A DNA stretch of 25,227 bases from JALZOC01 sp038320555 (GCA_038320555.1 JBBQEJ010000070.1:1-25227); one strand, 5' to 3'; positions 15,548-24,631 are shown, numbered from the stretch's first letter. Notes: generated by a model from the letters alone, not told the origin. Numbers and translations: made by a program.

Positions 15548-17770
15548 TTACCGGATAGTCACGAAGCGGATACTTTCGATAACCCATGAGCCTCCGGCCC
15601 GCCGGACATCCATCGTTGCGTGCGACTCATTGTGCTGCCGGTCCCCCTCGACGGTCACGACGTCATATCGCCTGGTAAAACTGACCGTCGCGTTGTCGCC
15701 CGAACTCGAGATGTGCGGATCGACAATTTCTACGCTGATGCGGCTCGCCTGCTGGAACTGCGTGCGCACCCGTTCCTGAGGTACGCCGCTCAACCCGGGC
15801 CACAGGCGCGACAGCGCATCGAGGTTGCGCGACTCGAGCGCCGACTTGTACCGGGTCAGCAGATCGGCAATCGCGGCGTCGCGCGCCGCCGCCGAATTCT
15901 CGGCCGCAGGTGCGGAGGCGGGTGGCGGCGACGGCGCGGGTGGCGTCACGGTCGGCGCCGGCGGTACTGGCGCGGGGACCTGTGTCGGTGCCGATTTCTC
16001 TGGCGGGGCGACGGGAACCCCCTGCGGGAGAGACACCGGTGGGGTTGGGCGACCAGAGTCAGGTTCGCCCGCTCTTTGAGAGGCGGGCGGCTCGGGGCGG
16101 GCACGCGCTTCACGAGCCGCCGACTCGTTCTGGGCGGCGACTTCGGCGCTGCGAAAGAGGCCGCTGGCCTCGTAGAACTTGACCGTTGCATCTTCCGGAC
16201 GTCCGCCCGCGTAAAGACGTTCTGCGTCGCGATCGGCGGCGGTCGCGGCGGCGTAAGGCGCCGGCGCGAGACGTTGGGCTCCCGCGGATCGCGCTGCCGC
16301 TCTCGCGCGCGCGACCTGGGTTCGCGCCTCCTCGGCACCCTTGCCGCGGGACCGTGCGGCCCCCTCTGCCATGATGCGCTTCGCTTCCTGGTTTCCCGGC
16401 GCGACGCCCAGTACTTCGCCTGCCGCCCGCGAGGCTTCCTCGAAGCGCCCCTTGTCAAAGAGCGCACGCGCGTTCCTGATACCACTGTCCACGGTTGCGG
16501 CCGACGTGCGTGCCCGATCGCGGAGCTGCCGGGCTCGCTCGTGCCCCGCATCGCGCGCTAACACTGCGTCCGCATACCGCACGGCGGTCGCATAGTCCTC
16601 AGCTTCGAACGCGTTGAGCGCGGCCTTCATCATGTCGCTCACGGTCGGGGCGGCGGGAACAGGCGTTGCGACGGCCGCTTCTTCCGGTACCGCTTGCGAT
16701 CGGGTCACCTTCCACATCGCCAGGCCCGCGATGCTCAATGCGAGGAGCGCAACCGCGAAAAAGGCGGCCGTGCGAAGGGGCCCACCGGTCATGCCGCTCG
16801 CGGGCGCGCCGCTCGGGGGCGGGCCGGAATGCGGCGGAGGGGAACTTCCGATCGGCGTCGTGACAGGAGCCATCGAGCCGGTGGGGGCCTCAGAGGGATG
16901 ATCGGACGGCGTCCGCACTTCGATGGGTGCCGGGTGACCGCTGCCTGGGGAATCCAGCGCATTCATCGCCTGGCGGTAAACTGCCAGATCGAGAACCATC
17001 TCGCTCATGTGCTGATAGCGTTCATCGCGCGCCTTGGACAGGCCGCGCTCGACGATGCGAATCAACTCGGGCGGGAGTGATGCGTCGATGTGCTGCAGCG
17101 GCTCCGGGACTTCCTCGAGGATCTTGTAGAGCGTTGCCGCGAAGGACTCCGCCTCGAACGCACGGCGGCCGCTGAGCAACTCATACAGAACCACGGCCGT
17201 CGAAAAGACGTCGGCGCGCTGATCGACCCGCTCCCCGCGGATTTGTTCGGGCGCCATGTAGTTGATGGTGCCCATCATCATGTTGCTGCGCGTGAGCTCC
17301 GACGTGACGAGACGGGCCAGGCCGAAGTCGAGGATTTTGACCGTGCCGCCGTCGGTGATGTAAATGTTTGCCGGCTTGATGTCGCGATGGACGACGCCGT
17401 GCTGGTGGGCGAAATCGAGCCCCTCGCAGATCTCCGTCGCGATCTCGACCTTGCGCCGCAGGCTTATCCGCTGCGGAGCCGCCATCCGCGCGAGGAGATC
17501 CTGTCCTTCCAGGTACTCCATGGCGAGATACGGCTGCCCTTCGTGCTCGCCCAGATCGTGAATGGTAATGATGTTCCTGTGCGACAGCTTGCCCGCGGCT
17601 CGCGCCTCGCGGAAGAACCGTTCGCGCAGATCGGAGTTCTGATCGATCGGCGCCGAAATCACCTTGACGGCGACGATCCGGTCGAGCAGCGTGTCGCGGG
17701 CACAATACACGACCCCCATGCCACCCTGGCCGAGTTTTTCGACGATCTGATACCGGCCGATGCTCTGCAT
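15548..17770 (-). CDS. Transmembrane Ser/Thr protein kinase with extracytoplasmic C-terminal domain
   Basis: The predicted protein has 740 residues from the ATG at 17770 (MQSIGRYQIVEKLGQGGMG). The Hanks-type kinase domain spans about residues 7-268. It has a Gly-rich loop (GQGGMGVV, 14-21), ATP-binding K36, helix-C E55, catalytic HRDIKPAN (128-135), DFG (148-150) and APE (173-175), so it should be active. A Pro/Ser-rich juxtamembrane linker is followed by one membrane segment (335-353). Outside lies a helical, TPR-like region (about 380-520), a Pro-rich stretch, and a final domain (about 630-740) that looks NTF2/SnoaL-like (IADLLTRYKSALESRNLDAL to GGSWVIESIRFVTIR). There are no PASTA repeats. 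The longer open frame to 17938 is Arg/His-rich and not kinase-like. No Shine-Dalgarno sequence is visible. The signal and substrates are unknown. Confidence 0.92.
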   Translation of the reverse strand: MQSIGRYQIVEKLGQGGMGVVYCARDTLLDRIVAVKVISAPIDQNSDLRERFFREARAAGKLSHRNIITIHDLGEHEGQPYLAMEYLEGQDLLARMAAPQRISLRRKVEIATEICEGLDFAHQHGVVHRDIKPANIYITDGGTVKILDFGLARLVTSELTRSNMMMGTINYMAPEQIRGERVDQRADVFSTAVVLYELLSGRRAFEAESFAATLYKILEEVPEPLQHIDASLPPELIRIVERGLSKARDERYQHMSEMVLDLAVYRQAMNALDSPGSGHPAPIEVRTPSDHPSEAPTGSMAPVTTPIGSSPPPHSGPPPSGAPASGMTGGPLRTAAFFAVALLALSIAGLAMWKVTRSQAVPEEAAVATPVPAAPTVSDMMKAALNAFEAEDYATAVRYADAVLARDAGHERARQLRDRARTSAATVDSGIRNARALFDKGRFEEASRAAGEVLGVAPGNQEAKRIMAEGAARSRGKGAEEARTQVARARAAARSAGAQRLAPAPYAAATAADRDAERLYAGGRPEDATVKFYEASGLFRSAEVAAQNESAAREARARPEPPASQRAGEPDSGRPTPPVSLPQGVPVAPPEKSAPTQVPAPVPPAPTVTPPAPSPPPASAPAAENSAAARDAAIADLLTRYKSALESRNLDALSRLWPGLSGVPQERVRTQFQQASRISVEIVDPHISSSGDNATVSFTRRYDVVTVEGDRQHNESHATMDVRRAGGSWVIESIRFVTIR

Positions 17771-17825
17771 GTGGAGGCGCGCCTGCGGCAGCCCGCGCCG
17801 AGAGGCGTGGTGTCCTGAATGGCGG

Positions 17826-17855
17826 ATGATAACAGTGGGAACGCACTCGTCACAA
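17826..17855 (-). promoter_or_regulatory. Likely sigma70-type promoter of the kinase gene
   Basis: On the reverse strand TTGTGA (17850-17855) and TATCAT (17826-17831) are separated by 18 bases, matching TTGACA and TATAAT at four and five positions. Transcription would begin near 17819, giving a leader of about 50 bases before the ATG at 17770. Confidence 0.45.
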
Positions 17856-18137
17856 GCTCGCGTTCGCTCCTGCCTGACCTGCCTTCGATCCGACCGCGCA
17901 CTGTGAGACTCCTGGTCCGGGTGGAAATCGGCCGGCATTCAGAGGCTGGACAGGCGAGGATCCGGCGTTGCGTGCGCCCGGAAAGGCGCGCGGGCGGTAC
18001 GACGACTACCAGGTGCCGGCCGGACACCGCTCGCGGTGCCCCGGCGGCGTCGCCACAAAAGACATCGCCGCGCTTGATGCTTCAGGCAGCCCGAACCGTA
18101 TTGAAGCTGATCTTCTTTGCTGGCATGGGCAGAGGTC
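17856..18137. other. Non-coding gap between ABC operon and kinase gene
   Basis: The full gene-free stretch is 17771-18137 (367 bases). Apart from the promoter near 17840 I see one strong dyad: CACCGC-TC-GCGGTG (18025-18038), extendable with outer arms GCCGG (18015) and CCGGC (18041). No T-run adjoins it on the proper side, so it is not a clear terminator for the ABC genes. Short open frames here are Arg-rich and unconvincing. Confidence 0.4.
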
Positions 18138-19967
18138 TCAACGGTAAGCAGCGGCCTGAATGCCGTAAAGCTCCGCGTACTGCCCGCCTTTGGTCACGAG
18201 CTCGTCGTGCGTGCCGACCTCGACGAGGCGTGCGCCGTCCATGACGACGATGAGATCGGCCATGCGGACTGTAGAGAACCGGTGCGAGACGAGGATGGTG
18301 ATTCGGCCGCCAGAATTATCGTCTTGAGCAGCAGCGGCGTAGCGCTCGAACAGCGCATGTTCCGTCTCCGCGTCGAGCGCGGCCGTGGGCTCATCGAGCA
18401 CCAGAAGCAGCGGGTGGTCGCGCATGAAGCCGCGTGCCAGCGCGAGCTTCTGCCATTGCCCGAACGACACCTCGACCCCGCCGGGCCACGTCGGACCCAA
18501 TTGGGTCTCGAGGCCCGACGGCAGACGAGCGACGACGTCGGCGGCGCCGGCGCGCGCGACCGCTGCGACCACGGCCGGCTCGTTGTCGAGGCGCGGGACA
18601 TCGCCGACGCCGACGGTATGGCGTGCGCGGAATTCAAAACGGAAGAAGTCCTGGAACGCCCCGGCGACGCGCGATCGCCACTCGTCGGCGGGCATTCGGG
18701 CGAGCGGCGTGTCGTCCACAACGATGGCACCCGATGTCGGCTCGTACATCTTCGTGAGCAGCTTGACGAGCGTGGTCTTGCCGGCGCCGTTCTCACCGAC
18801 AATCGCGACCACCGAACCTGCCGGCAACCACACCGACACGTCGTTGAGAACCAGGCGCGTGGTGCCCGGGTACGCGAACGATAGATGGTCGAGGCGAATG
18901 CCGCGTCGCAGCACCGCAGGCACGGGCAGGTCCGCCGATGCGCTGAGGGCTGCCGCGTAGTCTTCGAGCCACGCGAGACGCCTCGATCCATCCATCCAGA
19001 AACCGCGCAGGAATCCAATCTCGCCGACCGTCGCGCCCAGGTACGCCGACAGTCGCGAGCCCGCCGCGAGCACCAGCAGGACGTTGCCGGCCGGCGCGTT
19101 GAGGCCTGAGGAGACGAACACAACCGCGCCGACGTAGGCGGCACCAAAGATCGTCCACGCGAGCGTGTGCCAGATCGCCGAGCCCCACCGGGCGGCAGAC
19201 ACGGGGGCATAGCCGCGTTCCCAGGCCTCGCGGCGTTGGGCCACCAGGCGGCTGCCGATGCCGGTGACCCGTACTTCCTTCCCAGGTGGCGCGGTCGTCG
19301 CGATTGTGAACAGGTGTCGGGCCAGACGCTTGGCCTGCGCGGCACGCTCATGGGCGGCACGTTCGACGGCGGGACGCCACGTCGATGTGAGCACGGTGGG
19401 CAGCGCAAATACGCCGAGCAGCACGAGCGCAGGATGGATTGACGCAAGCAGCGCCACGGTCACTCCGAGACGCAGGATCCATCCGCACGTGGAAAACAAC
19501 GACATGTACATGTGATCGAGCACAAAGACCTGATCCCGCAGCATGGCAAGGCGATCGAGGTATTCCGGGCGTTCGTGGTGCGTGATGGTTGCCACCGAGG
19601 CCTGGAGCCTGGCGACGTGCGATTCGAGCGCGATGGTGACTTTGTCACGGAAGCGCCGTTGCACTCGCGTGCTGACCGTGCGAAGAAACCACGTCCCCGT
19701 GGCCGACACGCCAAGCGCGACCGCCGCCGTACGCACCAGACCGGGTCTGTTCTCGAGCACGCCCTGGCCGAGCAGCATGAGCCACAGCGCGAGCAGTGCA
19801 TCCGGCAGCGCCGAGAGCTGCGACAACACAAATGCGGCGAGCATCAGACGCGGCTCGTGGCGGTAACCGAGCTTGCACAGCCTCCACATTGACGACAAGG
19901 CGGGCGGCAGCGCGTCGGTGACCTTGACGGCGGCGGTTTCGTGAACGCCGTCAGGCGAGGAGATCAC
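18138..19967 (-). CDS. ABC exporter half-transporter, membrane plus ATPase domain (second partner)
   Basis: The predicted protein has 609 residues. The GTG start at 19967 has AGGAGGG about nine bases upstream and overlaps the end of the preceding ABC gene by 17 bases, implying coupled translation. The N-terminal half (about 25-330) has the hydrophobic segments of a type IV exporter membrane domain. The ATPase domain follows: FAYPGTTRLVL, Walker A GENGAGKT starting at G391, Q-loop in AGAFQDFF, Walker B LLLVLDEPTAALD with catalytic Glu, and H-loop SHRFST. The signature reads VSFGQ (S501-Q504) where LSGGQ is usual; similar LSxGQ variants occur in related exporters. With its neighbour it probably forms a heterodimeric exporter. 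The cargo is unknown: no peptide precursor, protease domain or accessory protein lies nearby. Confidence 0.9.
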   Translation of the reverse strand: MISSPDGVHETAAVKVTDALPPALSSMWRLCKLGYRHEPRLMLAAFVLSQLSALPDALLALWLMLLGQGVLENRPGLVRTAAVALGVSATGTWFLRTVSTRVQRRFRDKVTIALESHVARLQASVATITHHERPEYLDRLAMLRDQVFVLDHMYMSLFSTCGWILRLGVTVALLASIHPALVLLGVFALPTVLTSTWRPAVERAAHERAAQAKRLARHLFTIATTAPPGKEVRVTGIGSRLVAQRREAWERGYAPVSAARWGSAIWHTLAWTIFGAAYVGAVVFVSSGLNAPAGNVLLVLAAGSRLSAYLGATVGEIGFLRGFWMDGSRRLAWLEDYAAALSASADLPVPAVLRRGIRLDHLSFAYPGTTRLVLNDVSVWLPAGSVVAIVGENGAGKTTLVKLLTKMYEPTSGAIVVDDTPLARMPADEWRSRVAGAFQDFFRFEFRARHTVGVGDVPRLDNEPAVVAAVARAGAADVVARLPSGLETQLGPTWPGGVEVSFGQWQKLALARGFMRDHPLLLVLDEPTAALDAETEHALFERYAAAAQDDNSGGRITILVSHRFSTVRMADLIVVMDGARLVEVGTHDELVTKGGQYAELYGIQAAAYR

Positions 19968-21774
19968 AGGAAGTTCCCTCCTCGCCTTCAGTTGCGTTGA
20001 AACGTTGCGCCTGCAGATCGAACATCGTGCTGTAGCGGCCGCCCTTCGCCATCAGCTCGTCATGCGTCCCGACCTCGATGACTCTGCCGTGCTCGAGCAC
20101 ACAGATACGGTCCGCGTGCCGTACGGTGGAAAAGCGGTGAGAGATGAGAATCGTCGTGCAGTGACGCGTGGCGGCGAGCATCCGGTCGAAAATCTCCGCT
20201 TCACCCCGTACGTCGAGCTGTGCCGTCGGCTCGTCGAGCAGCACAACGCCGGCCCCGAGCTGCACGGCGCACAACGCGCGAGCCAGCGCGACCCGTTGCC
20301 ATTGGCCACCCGAGAGGTCGGTGCCACCGTCGTAGCCGCGCGCAAGCACGGTGTCCAGAGGGGCGAGGTTCGCTGCCCCCGCCGACACGAGCGCGCCGCG
20401 CACGACATCCTCGGGAGCGCCTGCGGGCGCGACGTTGTCGCGGAGCGGCAGCTCGAAGCGCGTGAAATCCTGGAAGACGGCGGTCACACGATCTCGCCAG
20501 GATTCCAGGGAGAGGTCGCGGAGGTTGATGCCATCGATTTCGATTGCGCCCGACTGTGGATCGTACAAACGGCACAGGAGCTTTGCGAGTGTCGTCTTGC
20601 CGGCGCCGTTCTGCCCGACGATGGCAAGCGACGATCCCGCCGGGATGGTGAGATCAAAATGGTTGAGCACAGGAGTGCCTGCCCCGAGCGAAGTCGAGGG
20701 GCTGCTGGGATACCCAAACGTGAGATCACGGAAGCGGACTTCGCGCGCCGGCAGTCCGATAGCCGGCCGAACGCCCGAAGCCAGTGCGCCGGCGGGGGCC
20801 ATGGCCGGCTCGAGTCGCAGGACGGCACTGACCGGAGCCGCACCGCCGTCGAGCGCCCAGTTGAGCCCCCCGAATGCGATCATCGACGCGCCTAACGCAC
20901 TCTGGGCGAATATGACCACCTGTGCGAGGTTCAGGCTGCCAGTACCCGCCGCATGCGCGAGCGACCAGAACACTCCGACGTTGGCGCCAAGAACGAGGAG
21001 CAGACTCCACATCACCGGCTTTTCGCGAAGCCGGGTCGCTTCGTACTGCAGCGCGTGCAGGTGCGTGCGGCGCACGGCGAAACGATCGATCGTCCAGGCG
21101 GCGAGGCCGAAGAGGCGCAGCTCCTTCGCGGGGGCCGGATCAACCGCGAGCCGGAAGGCATAGTCGGCATCGCGCTGCGCGGCGCGCACGTCGTCGGTGT
21201 TCCGGTCGCGCCAGACCGCGCTCTCGCGCAGCAGCCAGTGCGTGGCCAGCCATGCGCCACCGAGGACGATCGGCGCCCACCACGCGTACGCGAAGAGCAC
21301 CACGGCACATGCGAAACCCGCGATCATCTCGACCAGACCGCTCGCGATGAAGTCCATCGAGATGTTCAGCGGCGGACCGGTCATCCCGAGGTCGAAATCG
21401 CGCGCGACGGTCAGATCGGTCGTGAGCTTCGGATCCTCCAGATGACCCATGCCCGGCGGGCGCACGCAGGCCTCGGTCAACCGGTCGTACAGCCACGCCG
21501 CGGTCCGGTCGCAAAGGTTCGAGCTGACGGCCTGGTGAATGGGGGTGAGCACCTGGAGCAGAATGAACACGGACCCGACGAGAGTGAGGGGGCCGGCGAG
21601 ACTCTTCCCGTCATGCACGGCGCCGACGAGCACACCCATGGCGATTGCGAACACGGCCGGAAGGACGCCGCGCAGGACAACAAGGACCCACCAGGCGAGA
21701 GCGAGCACAGGTGCCGCCTTCGGCAAAACACCGAAGAACTTCCATTCGTTGCGCTCACTGAGATGTCGCAACAT
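19951..21774 (-). CDS. ABC exporter half-transporter, membrane plus ATPase domain (first partner)
   Basis: The predicted protein has 607 residues from the ATG at 21774, chosen because AAGGA lies seven bases before it. An ATG eight codons earlier (21798) has no Shine-Dalgarno sequence. The membrane domain (about 10-310) starts with WKFFGVLPKAAPVLALAWWV. The ATPase domain has Walker A GQNGAGKT (from G387), AVFQDF Q-loop, a canonical LSGGQ signature, Walker B VVLLDEPTAQLD with Glu, and H-loop SHRFST. Between the first strand (DLTFGYP) and PVLNHFDLTIPAG lies SSPSTSLGAGT, about residues 356-367. It is encoded by a short repeat (20681-20702) and is absent from the usual domain. The downstream ABC gene overlaps it by 17 bases, supporting a heterodimer. 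Substrate unknown. Confidence 0.9.
   Translation of the reverse strand: MLRHLSERNEWKFFGVLPKAAPVLALAWWVLVVLRGVLPAVFAIAMGVLVGAVHDGKSLAGPLTLVGSVFILLQVLTPIHQAVSSNLCDRTAAWLYDRLTEACVRPPGMGHLEDPKLTTDLTVARDFDLGMTGPPLNISMDFIASGLVEMIAGFACAVVLFAYAWWAPIVLGGAWLATHWLLRESAVWRDRNTDDVRAAQRDADYAFRLAVDPAPAKELRLFGLAAWTIDRFAVRRTHLHALQYEATRLREKPVMWSLLLVLGANVGVFWSLAHAAGTGSLNLAQVVIFAQSALGASMIAFGGLNWALDGGAAPVSAVLRLEPAMAPAGALASGVRPAIGLPAREVRFRDLTFGYPSSPSTSLGAGTPVLNHFDLTIPAGSSLAIVGQNGAGKTTLAKLLCRLYDPQSGAIEIDGINLRDLSLESWRDRVTAVFQDFTRFELPLRDNVAPAGAPEDVVRGALVSAGAANLAPLDTVLARGYDGGTDLSGGQWQRVALARALCAVQLGAGVVLLDEPTAQLDVRGEAEIFDRMLAATRHCTTILISHRFSTVRHADRICVLEHGRVIEVGTHDELMAKGGRYSTMFDLQAQRFNATEGEEGTSCDLLA
20681..20702. repeat. 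Short dispersed repeat inside an ABC ATPase domain
   Basis: The plus strand reads GCCCCGAGCGAAGTCG followed by AGGGGC: imperfect dyad arms GCCCC and GGGGC around CGAAG. In the coding frame it gives PSTSLGAG. On other frames it gives APSEVEG and PERSRG. From memory, these peptides recur at many unrelated loci in high-GC environmental genomes, which marks it as a dispersed repeat. Its copy number here cannot be counted. Confidence 0.6.
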
Positions 21775-21841
21775 CGACCAGTCCTTCCGGATCGTCATCG
21801 CGCGCCATGGTGCATCCTACTACCGGTGCGGTGTCGCAGAA

Positions 21842-21938
21842 GGGCAGCCTTGAAAGACTGCGCTACAGGAGCGTGACACGCATCGCGGACGGCAGTTTAT
21901 CTGCGCGCCGGGTGCAGCGCAGCCCTTCAGGGCTGCCC
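21842..21938. repeat. Inverted pair of palindromic repeats between ADOP and ABC genes
   Basis: Two 26-base copies face each other: one at 21842-21867 and its reverse complement at 21913-21938, with 22 of 26 positions matching and 45 bases between them. The second copy itself contains a perfect 8-base palindrome, GCAGCCCT-TC-AGGGCTGC (21919-21936). The first copy is more diverged. The pair could form a hairpin of about 97 nucleotides in a transcript running from the permease gene toward the ABC genes. Confidence 0.7.
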
Positions 21939-21952
21939 AGGTAATGTGGGGA

Positions 21953-24631
21953 TTACTCGTTCCGCAGCGCCACGATCGGATCGATCCGCGCCGCCCGTCG
22001 CGCGGGCAGCGCGCCGGCACACATCGCGACGAGCACGAGCAGGATGGTCGCGGCCATCATGGTGATGGGATCCGCAGGCGTGAGCTCGAACAGCACTCCG
22101 GAAAGCTGACGCGAGGCGAGACGGCCCACTATCCAGGCTGCCGGGAGGCCGGCCGCAATGCCCGCGAGGACCAGCCTCAGCGCCTGACGCGCGATCAACC
22201 CGCCCACATCCGAGCGCGTCGCGCCGAGCGCGATGCGAATCCCGATTTCCGCCGCGCGTCTGGACACGGTAAACGCTATCAGCCCGTACAGTCCGATGCA
22301 CACCAGCACGAGCGCGACGATACCGAAGGCGCTCGACAACGTCGCGATCAATCGCTCACGCACCAGCGCCGCGTCCACTTCGTCGGCCAGTGTATGCACC
22401 TCGAACATCGGAACGGCCTTGTCGATCGCCTGCACGGCCGATCGCACCTGCCGGACGATCTCGGCGGGATTGCCCGCCACTCTCACGTGCAAGACCATCT
22501 GGCCCCGACCGGTGCGCATCTGCAGAAACGTCTGATACATGATCGGCGGCGTCGCGTCCCGAAGCGCCGGGTACCGCGAGTCTCTGACGACGCCGATGAT
22601 GTTCACGGGCTGTCTGTGGGGCACTCCCTGCGGGGAGAGCCCAGTCACCATCGTCACCCGGTGCTGAACGCCGAGCGGATCCTGCCTGTTGAGGGTCTCG
22701 CGCACGAACGCCTCGTTGACGATCACGGCCAGCGGCGAGTCGGACCGCAGATCGTTGTCGCCGAAGTCGCGGCCTTTGACGGGTGGGATCCCCATGGTCG
22801 CGAAATATCGTGGATACAGCATGAGCGTCTGCACACTCGCATCGGCGCCGGAGGGACGCGTGAGCCTGGAGGAGAACGAGATCGGCGTCAATGAAGACGT
22901 GCGCGCAAGACTCGCCGACTGCACGCCAGGTATGCGCTCGACTCGCTCGATCAGCTCGCGATAGATCCGATCGAGTCTGTCCGTTGCACCGGCGGCATTG
23001 CGCTGATCGCTGCCGCGCGGCTCGACGCGCACGACGAGGACGCGGGTCTGGTCGCTGCCCGTCTCCTGGCGATTCAGATTCTGCAGGCTGCGGACGAACA
23101 GCCCTGCGCCAACGAGCAGCACCAGCGACAGGGCCACCTGCGAGACGACGAGCGCTTTGCCGGGACCGGGTCCACCGAGGGCGTGCCGGGTCCTTGCGAG
23201 GTCCCGCTGGCCGCCCAGCGCTATGTCGAGACGCGACGCCCGAATAGCCGGCACGCTCCCGAACAGCAGACCAGCCAGCGTCGACAGCGCGGCTGTGAAT
23301 GCCAGGACGCGCAGGTCGGGAGTCACGTCGAGCACGATCGCACTCCGGCCCGCGGACGCGTACGCGACCAGTCCCTGCGTCGCCCAGTACGCCAGGCCGA
23401 CGCCGCAGGCGCCGGCGACGCCCGCCAGCACCAGGGCCTCAATCAGAACTTGTCGAATCAGCCGCGACCGTCCCGCACCAAGCGCCAGCCGCAGCGCGAA
23501 CTCCGGCCGGCGCGCGGCCGACCGCGCCAGGACGAGATTCCCCGTGTTCGCGCACGCAATCAGCAGGACGATGCCGACGACGCCGGTGAGGATGAAGAGG
23601 GGCAGCGAGAACTGGTGGCGAAGGTCAGAGAGACCTGTCGCCGCGGACCTCAAGACGAGCTTGACGTCCTCCCTCGCGCCCGTGAACTTGTTGCGCGGCC
23701 TCCAGTCGGCGTCCTTCGCCAGCGCATTGAGCTGCGCGCTCGCCTTCGCGAGTGACACGCCCGGCTCGACGCGGCCAAACGTCCGGAGCCAGGTCGAGTA
23801 CAACCCGGGATGATCCAGCAGGTTCTCCGACACCGGCATCACGATCGGCTGCACCATCACCGGCACGAAGATCTTCGGCCCCGTGCCGACTTCCACGCCG
23901 AAGAATTCAGGAGGCGTGACGCCGACGATCGTGAAGGGGACGCCGCTCAGGGACAGCTGTCTGCCGACAATCTCAGGATCGCGCGCGAATTGACCCTTCC
24001 AGTAGCCGTCACTGATGACCGCCACCGGATGCCCCGACGGCACCCGGTCATCGTCGGGGCCGAGCAACCGGCCCCGGGCCGGGCGCACGCCAAGCAGCGA
24101 AAAATAGTTGCCCGACACGAGCTGGCCTTCCGCGGTGGGTTCCGTACTCCCCTCGATGCTCACGTTCAACGGCACGCGGGAGTACGCCGCGACATCCATC
24201 GAGTGAGTGTGATCGCGGATCGCCTGATACTGCTGATACGTGAAGCCGTTGGACACCGACGTCGGGTCCTGCTGACCGAGCACGAGCAGGTGCTCCGGGT
24301 CTCGCACCGGCAGCATTTTCCAGGTGACAGTGTTGATCAGCGTGAAGAGCGCCGTATTCGCGCCGATGCCGAGCGCGAGCGACACAACCGCCGTCACAGT
24401 GAATCCGGGCTGCTTCACGAGGCCGCGAACCGCATACCGGATGTCCTGGGCCACCTCCTCCAGCCGCGTCCACCCCCATTCGGCGCGCGCGTCCTCGGCG
24501 GCCAGCGTCAGATTCCCAAGCTCGCGGGGTTCGGCCATCGCAGCGATCGAGCGCAGTTCTTCCTGCATGTCGCGCTCCGCCGAGCGCCGCCGCCACGGCA
24601 GGAGGTACGCGAGTCGCTTCCAGACCATCAT
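21953..24631 (-). CDS. ADOP-type duplicated MacB/FtsX ABC permease
   Basis: The predicted protein has 892 residues. The ATG at 24631 overlaps the padR TGA as ATGA, with GGGAGA about nine bases upstream; the open frame to 24694 is not used. An N-terminal cytoplasmic stretch with AERDMQEELRS and DIRYAVRGLVKQPGFT is the hallmark of acidobacterial duplicated orphan permeases. Domain order: TM1 (76-100), MacB-type periplasmic domain (about 105-320), FtsX domain 1 (about 340-490, containing LLIACANTGNLVLARSAARR), TM (about 505-527), second periplasmic domain, FtsX domain 2 (about 765-885, containing GLYGLIAFTVSRRAAEIGIRIALGAT), ending ALPARRAARIDPIVALRNE. ADOPs lack a cognate MacB ATPase next to them, as here. 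Function is unproven, perhaps efflux or mechanotransmission. Coupled to padR. Confidence 0.93.
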   Translation of the reverse strand: MMVWKRLAYLLPWRRRSAERDMQEELRSIAAMAEPRELGNLTLAAEDARAEWGWTRLEEVAQDIRYAVRGLVKQPGFTVTAVVSLALGIGANTALFTLINTVTWKMLPVRDPEHLLVLGQQDPTSVSNGFTYQQYQAIRDHTHSMDVAAYSRVPLNVSIEGSTEPTAEGQLVSGNYFSLLGVRPARGRLLGPDDDRVPSGHPVAVISDGYWKGQFARDPEIVGRQLSLSGVPFTIVGVTPPEFFGVEVGTGPKIFVPVMVQPIVMPVSENLLDHPGLYSTWLRTFGRVEPGVSLAKASAQLNALAKDADWRPRNKFTGAREDVKLVLRSAATGLSDLRHQFSLPLFILTGVVGIVLLIACANTGNLVLARSAARRPEFALRLALGAGRSRLIRQVLIEALVLAGVAGACGVGLAYWATQGLVAYASAGRSAIVLDVTPDLRVLAFTAALSTLAGLLFGSVPAIRASRLDIALGGQRDLARTRHALGGPGPGKALVVSQVALSLVLLVGAGLFVRSLQNLNRQETGSDQTRVLVVRVEPRGSDQRNAAGATDRLDRIYRELIERVERIPGVQSASLARTSSLTPISFSSRLTRPSGADASVQTLMLYPRYFATMGIPPVKGRDFGDNDLRSDSPLAVIVNEAFVRETLNRQDPLGVQHRVTMVTGLSPQGVPHRQPVNIIGVVRDSRYPALRDATPPIMYQTFLQMRTGRGQMVLHVRVAGNPAEIVRQVRSAVQAIDKAVPMFEVHTLADEVDAALVRERLIATLSSAFGIVALVLVCIGLYGLIAFTVSRRAAEIGIRIALGATRSDVGGLIARQALRLVLAGIAAGLPAAWIVGRLASRQLSGVLFELTPADPITMMAATILLVLVAMCAGALPARRAARIDPIVALRNE

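Noticed and set aside
17771..17938. 56-residue N-terminal extension of the kinase
   Set aside because: Not kinase-like, and it would span the probable promoter at 17826-17855.
18015..18045. Intrinsic terminator after the ABC operon
   Set aside because: A good stem exists but no T-run follows it in the direction of transcription.
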